DNA of 64,000 nucleotides from JAICUF01 sp038250675 (GTDB lineage Bacteria; Gemmatimonadota; Gemmatimonadetes; Gemmatimonadales; GWC2-71-9), in assembly GCA_038250675.1 (NCBI GenBank), contig JBBSCB010000013.1:10871-74870 (forward strand). The letters are read 5' to 3'. The notes beneath the pieces were generated by a model. It ran no database searches, was not told the DNA's origin, and was given only the letters and a program-made list of their open reading frames with translations. Of this stretch, positions 1 through 8,220 are shown one piece after another. The position numbers were made by a program, and so were the translations under genes. Position 1 is the first letter of the stretch. Each line of letters opens with the position of its first letter.

Positions 1-115
1 GCAGGCCGATGGCCGGGTCACCGCCATGGGCGTGCACACGCCGGACGAGGCCATGCCGTTCCGCGCCTACGTGGACGAGCTGGCCCGGCGCGGCATCCGG
101 ATCGAGGAGAGCTGA
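1..115 (+). CDS. C-terminal fragment of unrecognised protein
   Basis: Open frame entering from the left edge and ending at TGA 113-115, giving the last 37 residues (ending ARRGIRIEES). It reads without a stop from base 2 and its stop lies 8 nt before the next start, so it is probably the upstream gene of the same transcription unit. The fragment is too short to name; it looks like the end of a small soluble alpha/beta protein. Confidence 0.55.
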   Translation, partial: QADGRVTAMGVHTPDEAMPFRAYVDELARRGIRIEES

Positions 116-123
116 GCGGCGGC

Positions 124-645
124 ATGATGGACTTTGTCGGGCTGTGGGATCAAGCGCTCTCGTTCGAGCGGTTCGTCGCGGAGAGTACTCAGCACTGCGG
201 GTTGTGGGAAGGGGTCTATCGGTTGGCCCGCATACCCGCCTGGGCACTGGACGCGGTCGCGGCGACGCCCGGCCACCGGCTCCTGGTCCTGGTGGAGGAC
301 TGGTGTGGCGATGCATCGAACACCGTGCCGATCCTGGCGCGGCTGGCGGCGGAGGCGCCCGGTCTGGAGCTGCGGGTACTCCGGCGGGATGAACACCCCG
401 AGGTCATGGACCGCTACCTCACCAACGGCACGCGATCGATCCCCATCGTGGTGGCGCTGGATCCGATGATGCGCGAGCTGGGATCGTGGGGCCCGCGCCC
501 GACCGAACTGCAGTCGTTCGTCATGGCCGGCAAGGCGACGATCCCCAAGGGCGAGCTCTACCCCCAGGTTCGCAAGTGGTACGCCAGGGACCACGGCGAG
601 ACGACGCTGCGCGAGGTGTTGGGCCTCCTCAGGCCGGCGGCCTGA
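124..645 (+). CDS. thioredoxin-family protein with single active-site Cys
   Basis: 173-aa cytoplasmic protein without a signal peptide. After an N-terminal helical part, a thioredoxin fold begins around residue 50: a beta strand LLVLVEDW is followed by C61-G-D-A, the position of the CxxC motif, and a cis-proline loop (SIPIVV) lies near residue 112. Only the first cysteine of the pair is present, so classical disulfide exchange is unlikely; a monothiol or structural role is possible. The start (ATG 124, second ATG 127) lies 8 nt after the preceding stop. The exact substrate is unknown. Confidence 0.7.
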   Translation: MMDFVGLWDQALSFERFVAESTQHCGLWEGVYRLARIPAWALDAVAATPGHRLLVLVEDWCGDASNTVPILARLAAEAPGLELRVLRRDEHPEVMDRYLTNGTRSIPIVVALDPMMRELGSWGPRPTELQSFVMAGKATIPKGELYPQVRKWYARDHGETTLREVLGLLRPAA

Positions 646-670
646 ACCACCCGCCCGCAGCGCCGGCCCG

Positions 671-2002
671 TCAGAACGCCCAGCCCGACCCCGCCGATAT
701 CCGCCATCCCTCGCCCCCGCGCGCAATGTTCACGGTGAAGATGGTCGATCGAAGCAGCCGCGCGGCCACGCCAATTCCGCCCGCTACGTGCAGTGCCCGG
801 CCATCCACCGTGAATGCCTGGTTCTCGAAGACCCGGCCCGCATCCACGAAGGCGATCAGCGTCGCGGCGGCGATCTCGCCCAGCGGGAGAAATTCCTGCC
901 GCAGCTCCAGACTGCCCAGAATCACGCCGCGGCCGACGAAGCGGCCACCGGTGTACCCGCGATTGGACGTATAGCCGCCGTAGACCGAGAGCGGTGTGTT
1001 CCAGGTCGGCAGTTCGAACCGGGCGTTGAGCGTCGGCGTGCCGTGGATGTCCGCCCCGCCCAGACGCGCGGCGAGCACCGTGGATCCGCGCAGCGGCACG
1101 TAGCCGTCGAGCATGACGTACTTGCGGGTGTACCCGGCGCCGCCGCTGCCCACTTCGAATCCGGTTTCCAGCAGCACGCCGGTGGTGGTGTTGTACTCAT
1201 TATTCCGGGTGTCGTAGAGGAGTGCGATCCGGCCGTTGACGTCGTCCTGGGACAGCGTCGGTCCGTAGCTGTCCGCAAATGTCGATCGCCCGTCGAGCGC
1301 CTCGAACCGCACGGACTCCGCGCCGACGCGGCCCGCGAGCGCCAGCGGGCCGATGATCCGGCGCGTCACCTCGCCGTGGATTTCGTAGGTCGTGCGTTCA
1401 ACCCGGAACAGGTTGGGCTGCGTGGTGTCCTGCAGCGACTTGTCGTATTCCGTGTTGTTGCCCAGCCCGTAGAATCCAAACCGGGTCAGTCGCGATGCGG
1501 TGGCGGTGAGCAGTGTCCGCAGATTGGGCATGAGCAGCGGCGAGTCCCACGTGGCCGTCGCAAACCAGCTCCCATGGACACCGACCCCGGCGTCCACACC
1601 AATCGCGCTCCGGTACGTCAGCCGGTCCTCGAACGCCGCCGGCAGCCAGCGGCGGACTCTCGCGGCCACCATGAAGTCGCCGCCGGTGCCGGTCAGATAG
1701 GGGAAATAGCTGGTATGCCACGGCGGACCGGGCTCGACCGCGAGCGAGTCGGGCGGCTTGCCGGTGGGCTGCGCGTCAACGCGCACCGTATCGATCGGCT
1801 CGGCCAGCGCGCGCAGCGTGTCCGCGCGGGTGCGCGGATTCTGCTGCACGGCCGGTGCCGGTGCCTGCTTGTCGGACGGATTCCCTTGTTCGGCGGCAGG
1901 CGGCGTGGCGGGTGGCCTGGCCGCCGGCTGCTGGGCGGCGAGCGGCATACCCCCGGCCAGACCGGCGACGACGAACAGGTGCGCGCGGAGCGCGAGCCCC
2001 AT
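671..2002 (-). CDS. BamA/TamA-like outer-membrane beta-barrel protein
   Basis: 443-aa exported protein: a signal peptide ending around AAQQ, a Pro/Ala/Gln-rich linker to about residue 85, then an Omp85-type 'bacterial surface antigen' barrel. Barrel features seen are alternating aromatic strands, a RIALLYDTRNNEYN segment, the GGYTSNRGYTGGRF region near the C-terminus and a terminal aromatic residue (GSGWAF) typical of Bam-inserted barrels. No POTRA domains are evident, so it is shorter than true BamA or TamA and more like patatin-associated or accessory Omp85 barrels. Its ATG overlaps the stop of the upstream asparaginase (TGATG), implying translational coupling. Confidence 0.75.
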   Translation of the reverse strand: MGLALRAHLFVVAGLAGGMPLAAQQPAARPPATPPAAEQGNPSDKQAPAPAVQQNPRTRADTLRALAEPIDTVRVDAQPTGKPPDSLAVEPGPPWHTSYFPYLTGTGGDFMVAARVRRWLPAAFEDRLTYRSAIGVDAGVGVHGSWFATATWDSPLLMPNLRTLLTATASRLTRFGFYGLGNNTEYDKSLQDTTQPNLFRVERTTYEIHGEVTRRIIGPLALAGRVGAESVRFEALDGRSTFADSYGPTLSQDDVNGRIALLYDTRNNEYNTTTGVLLETGFEVGSGGAGYTRKYVMLDGYVPLRGSTVLAARLGGADIHGTPTLNARFELPTWNTPLSVYGGYTSNRGYTGGRFVGRGVILGSLELRQEFLPLGEIAAATLIAFVDAGRVFENQAFTVDGRALHVAGGIGVAARLLRSTIFTVNIARGGEGWRISAGSGWAF

Positions 2003-3042
2003 CAGGTAGACCTTTGATAGAGGAAGGCGGCGTCCCGCAGGCCACCCTGGCTGCCGTCGTGCGCGGCATATCGGTTCGGGTACAGCGACGCGGCACCGAA
2101 CTCACCCCGCTTGTTCACCGCGTAGAACTGCAAGTCGAATTTCGGCTTGCCGTCTGGTGCGACGAGACTGGGGGGCGTCGCCGCCATCACCCGCTTGAGC
2201 GTTTCCATGCAGGCGTCGGTCGGCTTCATCCCGCGCCGCATGTGCTCCAACGTGAGAAAGCCGCCGCACACCATGATGTTCGACTCACCGCGCCCGGTGG
2301 AGCCGGCGGCCCCGATCTCGTTGTCGGTGTACTGGCCGGCACCCACGATCGGGGAATCGCCAGCCCGCCCCGGAATCTTCCAGGCCAGCCCCGCCGTGGT
2401 CGTGACCGACGAGATGTCCCCTCGCGCGTTGATGATGTCGAGGTTGATCGTCCCGGTCGGGCGAACCACCATCTTCTCGTTCTCCGGAACGTCGAGCCAG
2501 TCGTCGCCATGCCCACGGTTGGCGCGCCACGTGAGCCAGAGCTGCCGCGCTTCCGGCGTCAGGAGCTCCTCCTCCTTGAACCCGTACGACAGCGCAAATC
2601 GCTTGGCACCCTCGCCGACCAGCATGATGTGGCTGGTGTACTTGAGCACCAGTCGGGCCACCTCACTCGCCGTCTTGATCCCCTCCAGCGCCGCCACCGC
2701 GCCGGCCCGCCGGGTCGGACCGTGCATGCAGGAGGCATCCAGCTGGACCACGCCATCCTCGTTGGGCAGCCCGCCATAGCCCACCGAGTTGTCGGTCGGA
2801 TCCAGCTCCTGGATCTTGACCCCCTCGACCGCGGCGTCGAGCGTGTCCATTCCGTCCGCGGCCAGCTCCATGGCCCGCTGCACGGCACGGAGCCCGTTGC
2901 CCGAGCTCACCGCCGCGGGCCGGCTCGCACCACGGATGTGGACGGCCGGGGCGGCTGCCCGGGCGGCCTCGGGAAGTGCCACGGCGGCGGCGGCCACACC
3001 GGCGGCACCCAGGAAATGGCGGCGGGACAGGGAATCGGACAC
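2002..3042 (-). CDS. Tat-exported N4-(beta-N-acetylglucosaminyl)-L-asparaginase
   Basis: 346-aa Ntn-hydrolase of the glycosylasparaginase (asparaginase 2) family, expected to self-cleave into two chains and to hydrolyse GlcNAc-Asn or asparagine-type amides. The N-terminus SRRHFLGAAG followed by an alanine-rich stretch is a Tat signal, so the mature enzyme should be outside the cytoplasm. The HGDDWLDV region and the following T-rich segment (GDISSVTTTAGLAWK) fit the autocleavage site before Thr, and GAGQYTDNEIGAAGSTGRGE is a typical conserved block. GTG 3042 is chosen because GGAGGT lies about 5 nt upstream; an ORF extension to 3114 exists but has no comparable signal. Confidence 0.85.
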   Translation of the reverse strand: MSDSLSRRHFLGAAGVAAAAVALPEAARAAAPAVHIRGASRPAAVSSGNGLRAVQRAMELAADGMDTLDAAVEGVKIQELDPTDNSVGYGGLPNEDGVVQLDASCMHGPTRRAGAVAALEGIKTASEVARLVLKYTSHIMLVGEGAKRFALSYGFKEEELLTPEARQLWLTWRANRGHGDDWLDVPENEKMVVRPTGTINLDIINARGDISSVTTTAGLAWKIPGRAGDSPIVGAGQYTDNEIGAAGSTGRGESNIMVCGGFLTLEHMRRGMKPTDACMETLKRVMAATPPSLVAPDGKPKFDLQFYAVNKRGEFGAASLYPNRYAAHDGSQGGLRDAAFLYQRST

Positions 3043-3178
3043 GAGCGCACCTCCGGTCGGTGATGACAACGTGAGAAGCCGTGGGGATTTAGGCTGCCCC
3101 GCTCCCGCTGTCAACGGCGCTTGCTCCCTTCCCGGTCATGTCCGTAAGTTCCCCGTCCGTGCCGCAATACTGCACCGG

Positions 3179-3208
3179 CGACCCCTTGGGGTCGGTGAGA
3201 TGACTCAC
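3179..3208. promoter_or_regulatory. two adjacent inverted repeats upstream of pncB
   Basis: CGACCCC-TT-GGGGTCG (3179-3194) is a perfect 7+7 palindrome and is followed at once by GTGAG-ATGA-CTCAC (3195-3208). They end 25 nt before the pncB start and could be an operator or a leader hairpin for the NAD-salvage operon. No regulator can be named from the sequence. Confidence 0.35.
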
Positions 3209-3233
3209 TAGCGCTCCGGAGAGCTTCCATCTG

Positions 3234-4292
3234 ATGGTCCGACGCCCCCGGCTGGACCCCGAGATCTTCCACCTGCCGGTGGAGCGCATGCGCGCCGGCT
3301 ACTACAGCGACAAGTACTTCGTACGCGCCCGTGAGATCCTGGTGGCCGATGGCCACCATACCCGCGTGACCATGCAGGTCTTCGGCAAGCAGCGCGCCTC
3401 GCTGGGCGGCATCGACGAGGCGATCGCCATCCTCAAACTCTGCGCCCACGACTGGCCCGCCCTGAACGTGTACGCACTGTATGACGGGGACGAGGTCGAG
3501 CCCTGGGAGACGGTCCTCCTCATCGAGGGCCCGTACGACGCCTTTGCCCACCTCGAGACGCTGTACCTCGGCGTGCTCGCCCGGCGGACCCGGGTCGGCA
3601 CCAACACCCGGCGGGTGGTCGAGGCGGCGGCGCCCAAGGAGGTCATGTTCTTCCCGGCGCGGCATGACCACTGGCTGGTGCAGACCGGCGACGGCTACGC
3701 CGCCCACATCGCGGGCGCCATCGGCGTGTCCACCGATGCGCAGGCGTCGTGGTGGGGCAGTGAAGGTGTCGGGACCGTGCCGCACGCCCTGATCGCCGCC
3801 TACGACGGGAGCACGGTGCTGGCGACGGAGAAGTTTGCCGATCACATCGATCCGTCCGTCAAGCTCGTCACGCTCGTGGACTTCGACAACGACTGCGTCG
3901 GCACGTCGCTCGAGGTGGCGCGGGCGCTGGGCCCCCGGCTGTACGGCGTTCGGCTCGATACCAGCGAGATGCTGGTGGATCGGTCGGTGCTGGGGCAGAT
4001 GGGACGGTTCAAGCCCACCGGCGTGAACCTGCACCTGGTGTCCAACGTGCGGGAGGCGCTGGACCGTGACGGCTTTCCCGATGTACGGATCGTGGTGTCC
4101 GGCGGGTTCGACGTCGACAAGATCCGGCACTTCGAAAGCCACGGCGCCCCGGTGGACGCATACGGCGTGGGCTCGTCGCTCTTTGGCGGGCGGTTTGACT
4201 TCACCGCCGACGTCGTCCTCAAGGACGGACGGCCCTGCGCCAAGGTGGGTCGCGAGTTCCGGCCCAACCCGCGCCTGGAGCGCGTGGTGTGA
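3234..4292 (+). CDS. pncB: nicotinate phosphoribosyltransferase
   Basis: 352-aa cytoplasmic enzyme converting nicotinate plus PRPP (with ATP) to nicotinate mononucleotide in NAD salvage. Conserved NAPRTase segments are visible: DKYFVRAREI near the N-terminus, LIEGPY and GVLARRTRVGTNTRR in the middle, then GVRLDTSEM and VVSGGFDVDKI, which form the phosphate-binding beta/alpha barrel. The length is close to the compact archaeal/bacterial class. The stop overlaps the start of the next gene, a nicotinamidase-like enzyme, which supports the assignment. Confidence 0.88.
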   Translation: MVRRPRLDPEIFHLPVERMRAGYYSDKYFVRAREILVADGHHTRVTMQVFGKQRASLGGIDEAIAILKLCAHDWPALNVYALYDGDEVEPWETVLLIEGPYDAFAHLETLYLGVLARRTRVGTNTRRVVEAAAPKEVMFFPARHDHWLVQTGDGYAAHIAGAIGVSTDAQASWWGSEGVGTVPHALIAAYDGSTVLATEKFADHIDPSVKLVTLVDFDNDCVGTSLEVARALGPRLYGVRLDTSEMLVDRSVLGQMGRFKPTGVNLHLVSNVREALDRDGFPDVRIVVSGGFDVDKIRHFESHGAPVDAYGVGSSLFGGRFDFTADVVLKDGRPCAKVGREFRPNPRLERVV

Positions 4293-4954
4293 TGCCAGCC
4301 GGGACGGCGCGCGCGATGCGGACGATCTTCTGGGACGTTGACACCCAGTACGACTTCATGATGGCCGACGGCCTGCTGTACGTCACCGGCAGCGAGGAGA
4401 TCATCCCGATTCTCGGAGCGCTCACCGACTACGCGCACGCGCACGGCATCACGATCATCGCCAGCGCCGACGATCACGAACCCGGTCATCGCGAGCTGAG
4501 CGAGACGCCTGACTATCGCGCGACCTTCCCACTGCACTGCATGCGCGGCACCCCCGGCCAGCGCAAGATTGCCGAGACCGCCCTGCGGAATCCGCTGGTC
4601 ATCGAGCCCGAGCCACAGGATCCCGACGCGCTGGCGCGCCGCGTTGCCGGGCATGACGGCGATATCCTCTTCCACAAGCACTGGTTCGACGTCTTCACCA
4701 ATCCCAACGTGCTGCCGGTGCTGGACGCACTGGCGCCGGAGCGCATCATGCTGTACGGTGTCGCGCTTGATGTCTGCGACCGCTACGCCATCGAGGGGCT
4801 GCTGACGCAGCGACCCGGCATCACGCTCACCCTCGTGACCGACGCCGCCCGGGCCATCGATCCCGCAACGGCCGCCTCCCTCATCGACGACTGGCGCCAC
4901 CGCGGCGTGAGTATGGTGGCCGCCGGCGACGTCCTGGCCGGGCGCCTTGGCTGA
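4292..4954 (+). CDS. pncA: nicotinamidase-like cysteine hydrolase
   Basis: About 220-aa isochorismatase/nicotinamidase-fold hydrolase. The catalytic triad can be placed as Asp in WDVDTQYDF, Lys in LFHKHWFDVF and Cys in GVALDVCDRYA; the metal site of nicotinamidases is matched by SADDHEPGHRE (Asp/His/His). The likely reaction is nicotinamide to nicotinate, feeding pncB, whose stop overlaps this ATG (ATGA arrangement). An internal ATG at 4316 is an alternative start, because MRTIFWDVD resembles the usual family N-terminus. Specificity rests partly on the pncB context. Confidence 0.8.
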   Translation: MPAGTARAMRTIFWDVDTQYDFMMADGLLYVTGSEEIIPILGALTDYAHAHGITIIASADDHEPGHRELSETPDYRATFPLHCMRGTPGQRKIAETALRNPLVIEPEPQDPDALARRVAGHDGDILFHKHWFDVFTNPNVLPVLDALAPERIMLYGVALDVCDRYAIEGLLTQRPGITLTLVTDAARAIDPATAASLIDDWRHRGVSMVAAGDVLAGRLG

Positions 4955-6044
4955 CGCGCACGGGATCTCCGGGCGGTTCTTCCTGCCCGGGCCGGTCGAG
5001 GTGCATCCGGACGTGCTGGCGGCGATGGCGCTCCCCCTCATGACGCACCGCGGTCCGGAGATGGCGGCCATGCTCGAGCGGATGAGTGGGCCGCTGCAGC
5101 GGCTCTTCCGCACATCGCGACCGGTGCTCATGTCCACCAGCTCGGCCACCGGACTCATGGAATCGGCCGTCGTCTCCGGTGTCCGCCAGCGCGTGCTCGT
5201 CGCGGTCGGCGGGTACTTCGGCGAACGATTTGCGGAGGTGGCGGAGGCGTGCGGCAAGGAAGTCGTACGGGTCATGGTCCCCGAAGGACGTACCCTCGAG
5301 CCGGACCATCTCGCGCGGTTCCTCGACGGGCCCGATGTGGATGCGGTGGCGCTGGTGCATTCCGAGACTTCCACCGGTGCGCTTGCGCAGCTCGAGGAGC
5401 TCGCACGCGTCGTGCGCGCGCGCAAGGACGTCATGCTCCTGGTGGACGCCGTCACGTCGCTGGGCGGCTCGCCGGTGGAGACCGACGCCTGGGGGCTCGA
5501 CTACGTCTTCACCGGCACCCAGAAGGCGCTCGCGCTGCCGCCCGGCATGGCACTCGGCGCCGTCTCCTCCCGCCTGCTGGAGCGGGCCCGGTCCCAGCCG
5601 GCGCGCGGGTGGTATCTCGATCCGCTCAAGCTTGAGGAAGGCGCGCGCACCGGCGTGCCGCCCCAGACACCGGCGATATCCCTCCTTTATGCGCTGGACC
5701 GCCAGCTCGCGCGCATCGATGCCGATGGCGGGGTCGAGCCCCGGTGGGAGCGTCACGCCACCATGGCGCGCATGGTCGCCGATTGGTGCGACCAGACCAC
5801 CGGGTTCAGTCTCATGGCCCCGGCCGGGCGCCGGTCATGCACCGTTTCGGCGGTCCGCCTGCCTCCAGGGATCTCCGCGCCGACGCTCGTGGAGCGGCTG
5901 GCCGATCGCGGCTATACCGTGACCACCGGCCTCCCGCCGCTCGACGAGACGGTGATCCGCATTGGCCATATGGGCGAGGTGCAGCCTGCCGATCTCGTGG
6001 GCCTGCTGGGGGTCATCGAGCAGGCCGCCGGCACCGCCATGTGA
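4947..6044 (+). CDS. class V PLP aminotransferase (alanine/serine-glyoxylate type)
   Basis: 365-aa fold-type I PLP enzyme. FLPGPVEVHPDVL at the N-terminus, the STSSATGLMESA cofactor loop, the VDAVTSLGG segment with the PLP Asp, and the Schiff-base Lys193 in TGTQKALALPPG are typical of alanine-glyoxylate or serine-glyoxylate aminotransferases and of serC-like enzymes in many bacteria. The start is TTG 4947, overlapping the pncA stop by 8 nt, so it belongs to the same operon. A separate canonical serC lies at 44.5 kb, so this is unlikely to be the main phosphoserine aminotransferase. Its link to NAD salvage is unclear. Confidence 0.82.
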   Translation: MADAHGISGRFFLPGPVEVHPDVLAAMALPLMTHRGPEMAAMLERMSGPLQRLFRTSRPVLMSTSSATGLMESAVVSGVRQRVLVAVGGYFGERFAEVAEACGKEVVRVMVPEGRTLEPDHLARFLDGPDVDAVALVHSETSTGALAQLEELARVVRARKDVMLLVDAVTSLGGSPVETDAWGLDYVFTGTQKALALPPGMALGAVSSRLLERARSQPARGWYLDPLKLEEGARTGVPPQTPAISLLYALDRQLARIDADGGVEPRWERHATMARMVADWCDQTTGFSLMAPAGRRSCTVSAVRLPPGISAPTLVERLADRGYTVTTGLPPLDETVIRIGHMGEVQPADLVGLLGVIEQAAGTAM

Positions 6045-6307
6045 TCTACCGCACAGCACCCGTACCGCCGCTTCCTATCTTGCGGCGCAGTGGGAGCGGT
6101 GAGCGGGCGACTATCTGCGAGACATCCGAAACAATCCCGGAGCCCCCAAGCTCCACGGCCGGATGAGTTGTCTGCCGGGCCATTTCCGCTGCGGTTCCTC
6201 CATACCCCCTCGATCCACCATCTCGCCGGGGACGGGCGTTCGCGCCCGTTCCACCCACCTCTTCTCCTGATGCAGTCGCGCGCGGCCTGTGACCCGTTTC
6301 ACCGCGA

Positions 6308-6474
6308 ATGACGAAGTACACAGCCAGGCAGACGCGGCAGGAAGAACATATTGAGGAGGGCTACGTCAAGCGCGGCGTGCCACCGAAGGAAGCCGAGCGC
6401 CCGCCTGGGCCACGGAGAACGCCGTGTCGGACGGCGGCCGCACGAAGGACGGCTCCGGTCGCTCCCGCAGCTAG
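6308..6474 (+). pseudogene. small plasmid-stabilisation-like protein, frameshifted
   Basis: ATG 6308 opens MTKYTARQTRQEEHIEEGYV, continuing to KEAER (Arg31, codon 6398-6400). In the +2 frame, beginning at TGG 6406, the sequence continues WATENAVSDGGR and KDGSGRSRS to TAG 6472-6474. Joined, these form a small basic protein of the widespread 'AEHIEEGYEKRGVSEKEAERRAWATVNK' type (family recalled, function unproven, often called plasmid stabilisation). Five bases (6401-6405) stand where six are needed for Arg-Ala, so one base is missing: either a true frameshift or a sequence error. The 6045-6307 stretch before it holds no convincing gene. Confidence 0.6.
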
Positions 6475-8220
6475 TCAGACCGCGCGCTCGCCCCAGAGCA
6501 GTGCCACGGCCGCGAACAACGCTCCAAACCAGACCGCTCGCGGAATCTGCCGCCGCGAGCGGCGCCGTTCCCCGGCCGGCTGCGACACGATACGCGCCTG
6601 CATCGAGGCCGTGCGTGCCGTTGCCTGCCAGGCGTGCCACTCGTCATCGCCGCGCACATCGAAGCGGGGCGCGGCGGTGCCGTCGATGATCCGGTACCAC
6701 CCAGCCTGACGGGGCCAATAGGTTCCGGTCCACAGCCCCGGCTCGAAGGCATCCTCGCTCAGGAACACGGAGTCCCGCGCGCCCGCCGGATCCTGCACCA
6801 CGATCACCGGCGTCATCTCCGTGCCGCTTCGCCGGAGCGTCATCGGCCGGTCGACGAGCAGCGGCCCCGCCATGCCGATCTCCCACCCGGGATCCGTCGG
6901 CCGCGCCACCGCATCGAGCAGCAGCGCCCAGTAGCCGCGGAATGTGGCGTCGTCACCGGTGAGCGCCCAGTGCGAGGGCGCGGTCACCAACGTGACCGCC
7001 ACCGCGCCGGCACCGGCTCCTGCCCACGCGGCCAGCGGGTGTCCTGTCGAATCCCATGCCAGCGACCGTACGGCACCGTCGAGACCGAGCTGATAGGGTG
7101 CACGCGTCGCACGGGGACTCGTGACGCTTCCGTTCCACCTTACCTGGGTCTCAAGCCCGCCGCCCGGCGTGGTGTGGAGCTGGAACGCGGTGAGCAGACC
7201 ATGGCCGGCGAGCCGGGCCGCCACGGCGCCGGCCGTAACCACCAGCCCGAGCCCTCGCTCACGGACGGCGCGCTCGAGGGCGTCCCGCTCCCCCGGACTG
7301 AGCGCCGCCAGCGCAGGCGCATCGGACAGGATGACGTCGAACCGGCCCAGCAATGCCGGTGTGAGCACTGCGACGTCCGTTGACGCGACGTTCACGCTCA
7401 CTGTCCGGTAGCGCCCGCGGCTCACCCGCGTGCGCACGACGACATCCGCCCCCTCCCGCGCCATCCAGTCCTTGAGGTACCGGCTCTCGAAGCTCGGCGC
7501 ATCGTCCAGCACGAGGAGTCTGGGCGGTGTCGGTGCGACGACCTCGATGCCGGCGGTGTCCGCCATCCCCCCGTGATCAACGCGCAGCATGTAGGAGATC
7601 AGGCCGGCGGCGCGCGCCCGGGCACTCAGCGTGAAGGTCGAGTCGGCCGAGACCGACGCGGAATCGACCGGCCCGCCGGGCCCGTCCAGATGGATCGTCG
7701 TGCCCGGCGCTATGCCCGTGGTCGAGCCGCTGATCGGCACCACGCTGCCCACCTGTGCGCGGCGCGGCCATCTGAGGGTCGCGATTCCGGCGGGCGCCGG
7801 CGCCGCCACGAACCCGCTCGGCATCGGGACGGCGGCGCCGGCTGCGGCGGGATCCAGTCCCCACCCCGTGACCGTGAGGCGACGGAGGCCCGGCTCCCGG
7901 CGGAGCAGCGCGGGCAGGTCCGCCACCCGCCGCGCGTTCGCGCCAAAGGCACGGGCGGCGCCGGCCTCGGGCAGCACGAACACGGCGGCCTCGAGCGAAT
8001 CGGCCACCCGCCTGACGAGTGCCGGCGTCGCGCCCTCCGTGACGAGCACGCCGCCGCCGTCGCGGGCCGGCGGCGGCGACGGCGCCAGCAGCGCCGCGAG
8101 CGCGAGGACCGCCAGGACCGACGCCACGCCGCGCGCCGTCCGCCATCGGGGATCGGGCCGGCGCCACTCAAGCGCGCCAAGCACCAGGGCGGCGAGCGTC
8201 GCGATCAGGGTGAGGATCAT
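6475..8220 (-). CDS. membrane-anchored protein of BatA/DUF58 cluster, amidotransferase-like fold
   Basis: 581-aa protein with two N-terminal hydrophobic segments (residues about 1-20 and 30-48), a large extracytoplasmic part and one C-terminal helix (AVWFGALFAAVALLW) followed by a few residues. The middle (LLVLDDAPSFESRYLKDWM, later VILSDAPAL and GLGLVVTAGAVAARLAG) resembles the class-I glutamine-amidotransferase-like domain found in VWA/BatA-associated proteins, without an evident Cys nucleophile. It overlaps the upstream gene by 4 nt and is the last gene of the long minus-strand operon, so a role with MoxR/DUF58/BatA is likely. The specific function is unknown. Confidence 0.65.
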   Translation of the reverse strand: MILTLIATLAALVLGALEWRRPDPRWRTARGVASVLAVLALAALLAPSPPPARDGGGVLVTEGATPALVRRVADSLEAAVFVLPEAGAARAFGANARRVADLPALLRREPGLRRLTVTGWGLDPAAAGAAVPMPSGFVAAPAPAGIATLRWPRRAQVGSVVPISGSTTGIAPGTTIHLDGPGGPVDSASVSADSTFTLSARARAAGLISYMLRVDHGGMADTAGIEVVAPTPPRLLVLDDAPSFESRYLKDWMAREGADVVVRTRVSRGRYRTVSVNVASTDVAVLTPALLGRFDVILSDAPALAALSPGERDALERAVRERGLGLVVTAGAVAARLAGHGLLTAFQLHTTPGGGLETQVRWNGSVTSPRATRAPYQLGLDGAVRSLAWDSTGHPLAAWAGAGAGAVAVTLVTAPSHWALTGDDATFRGYWALLLDAVARPTDPGWEIGMAGPLLVDRPMTLRRSGTEMTPVIVVQDPAGARDSVFLSEDAFEPGLWTGTYWPRQAGWYRIIDGTAAPRFDVRGDDEWHAWQATARTASMQARIVSQPAGERRRSRRQIPRAVWFGALFAAVALLWGERAV

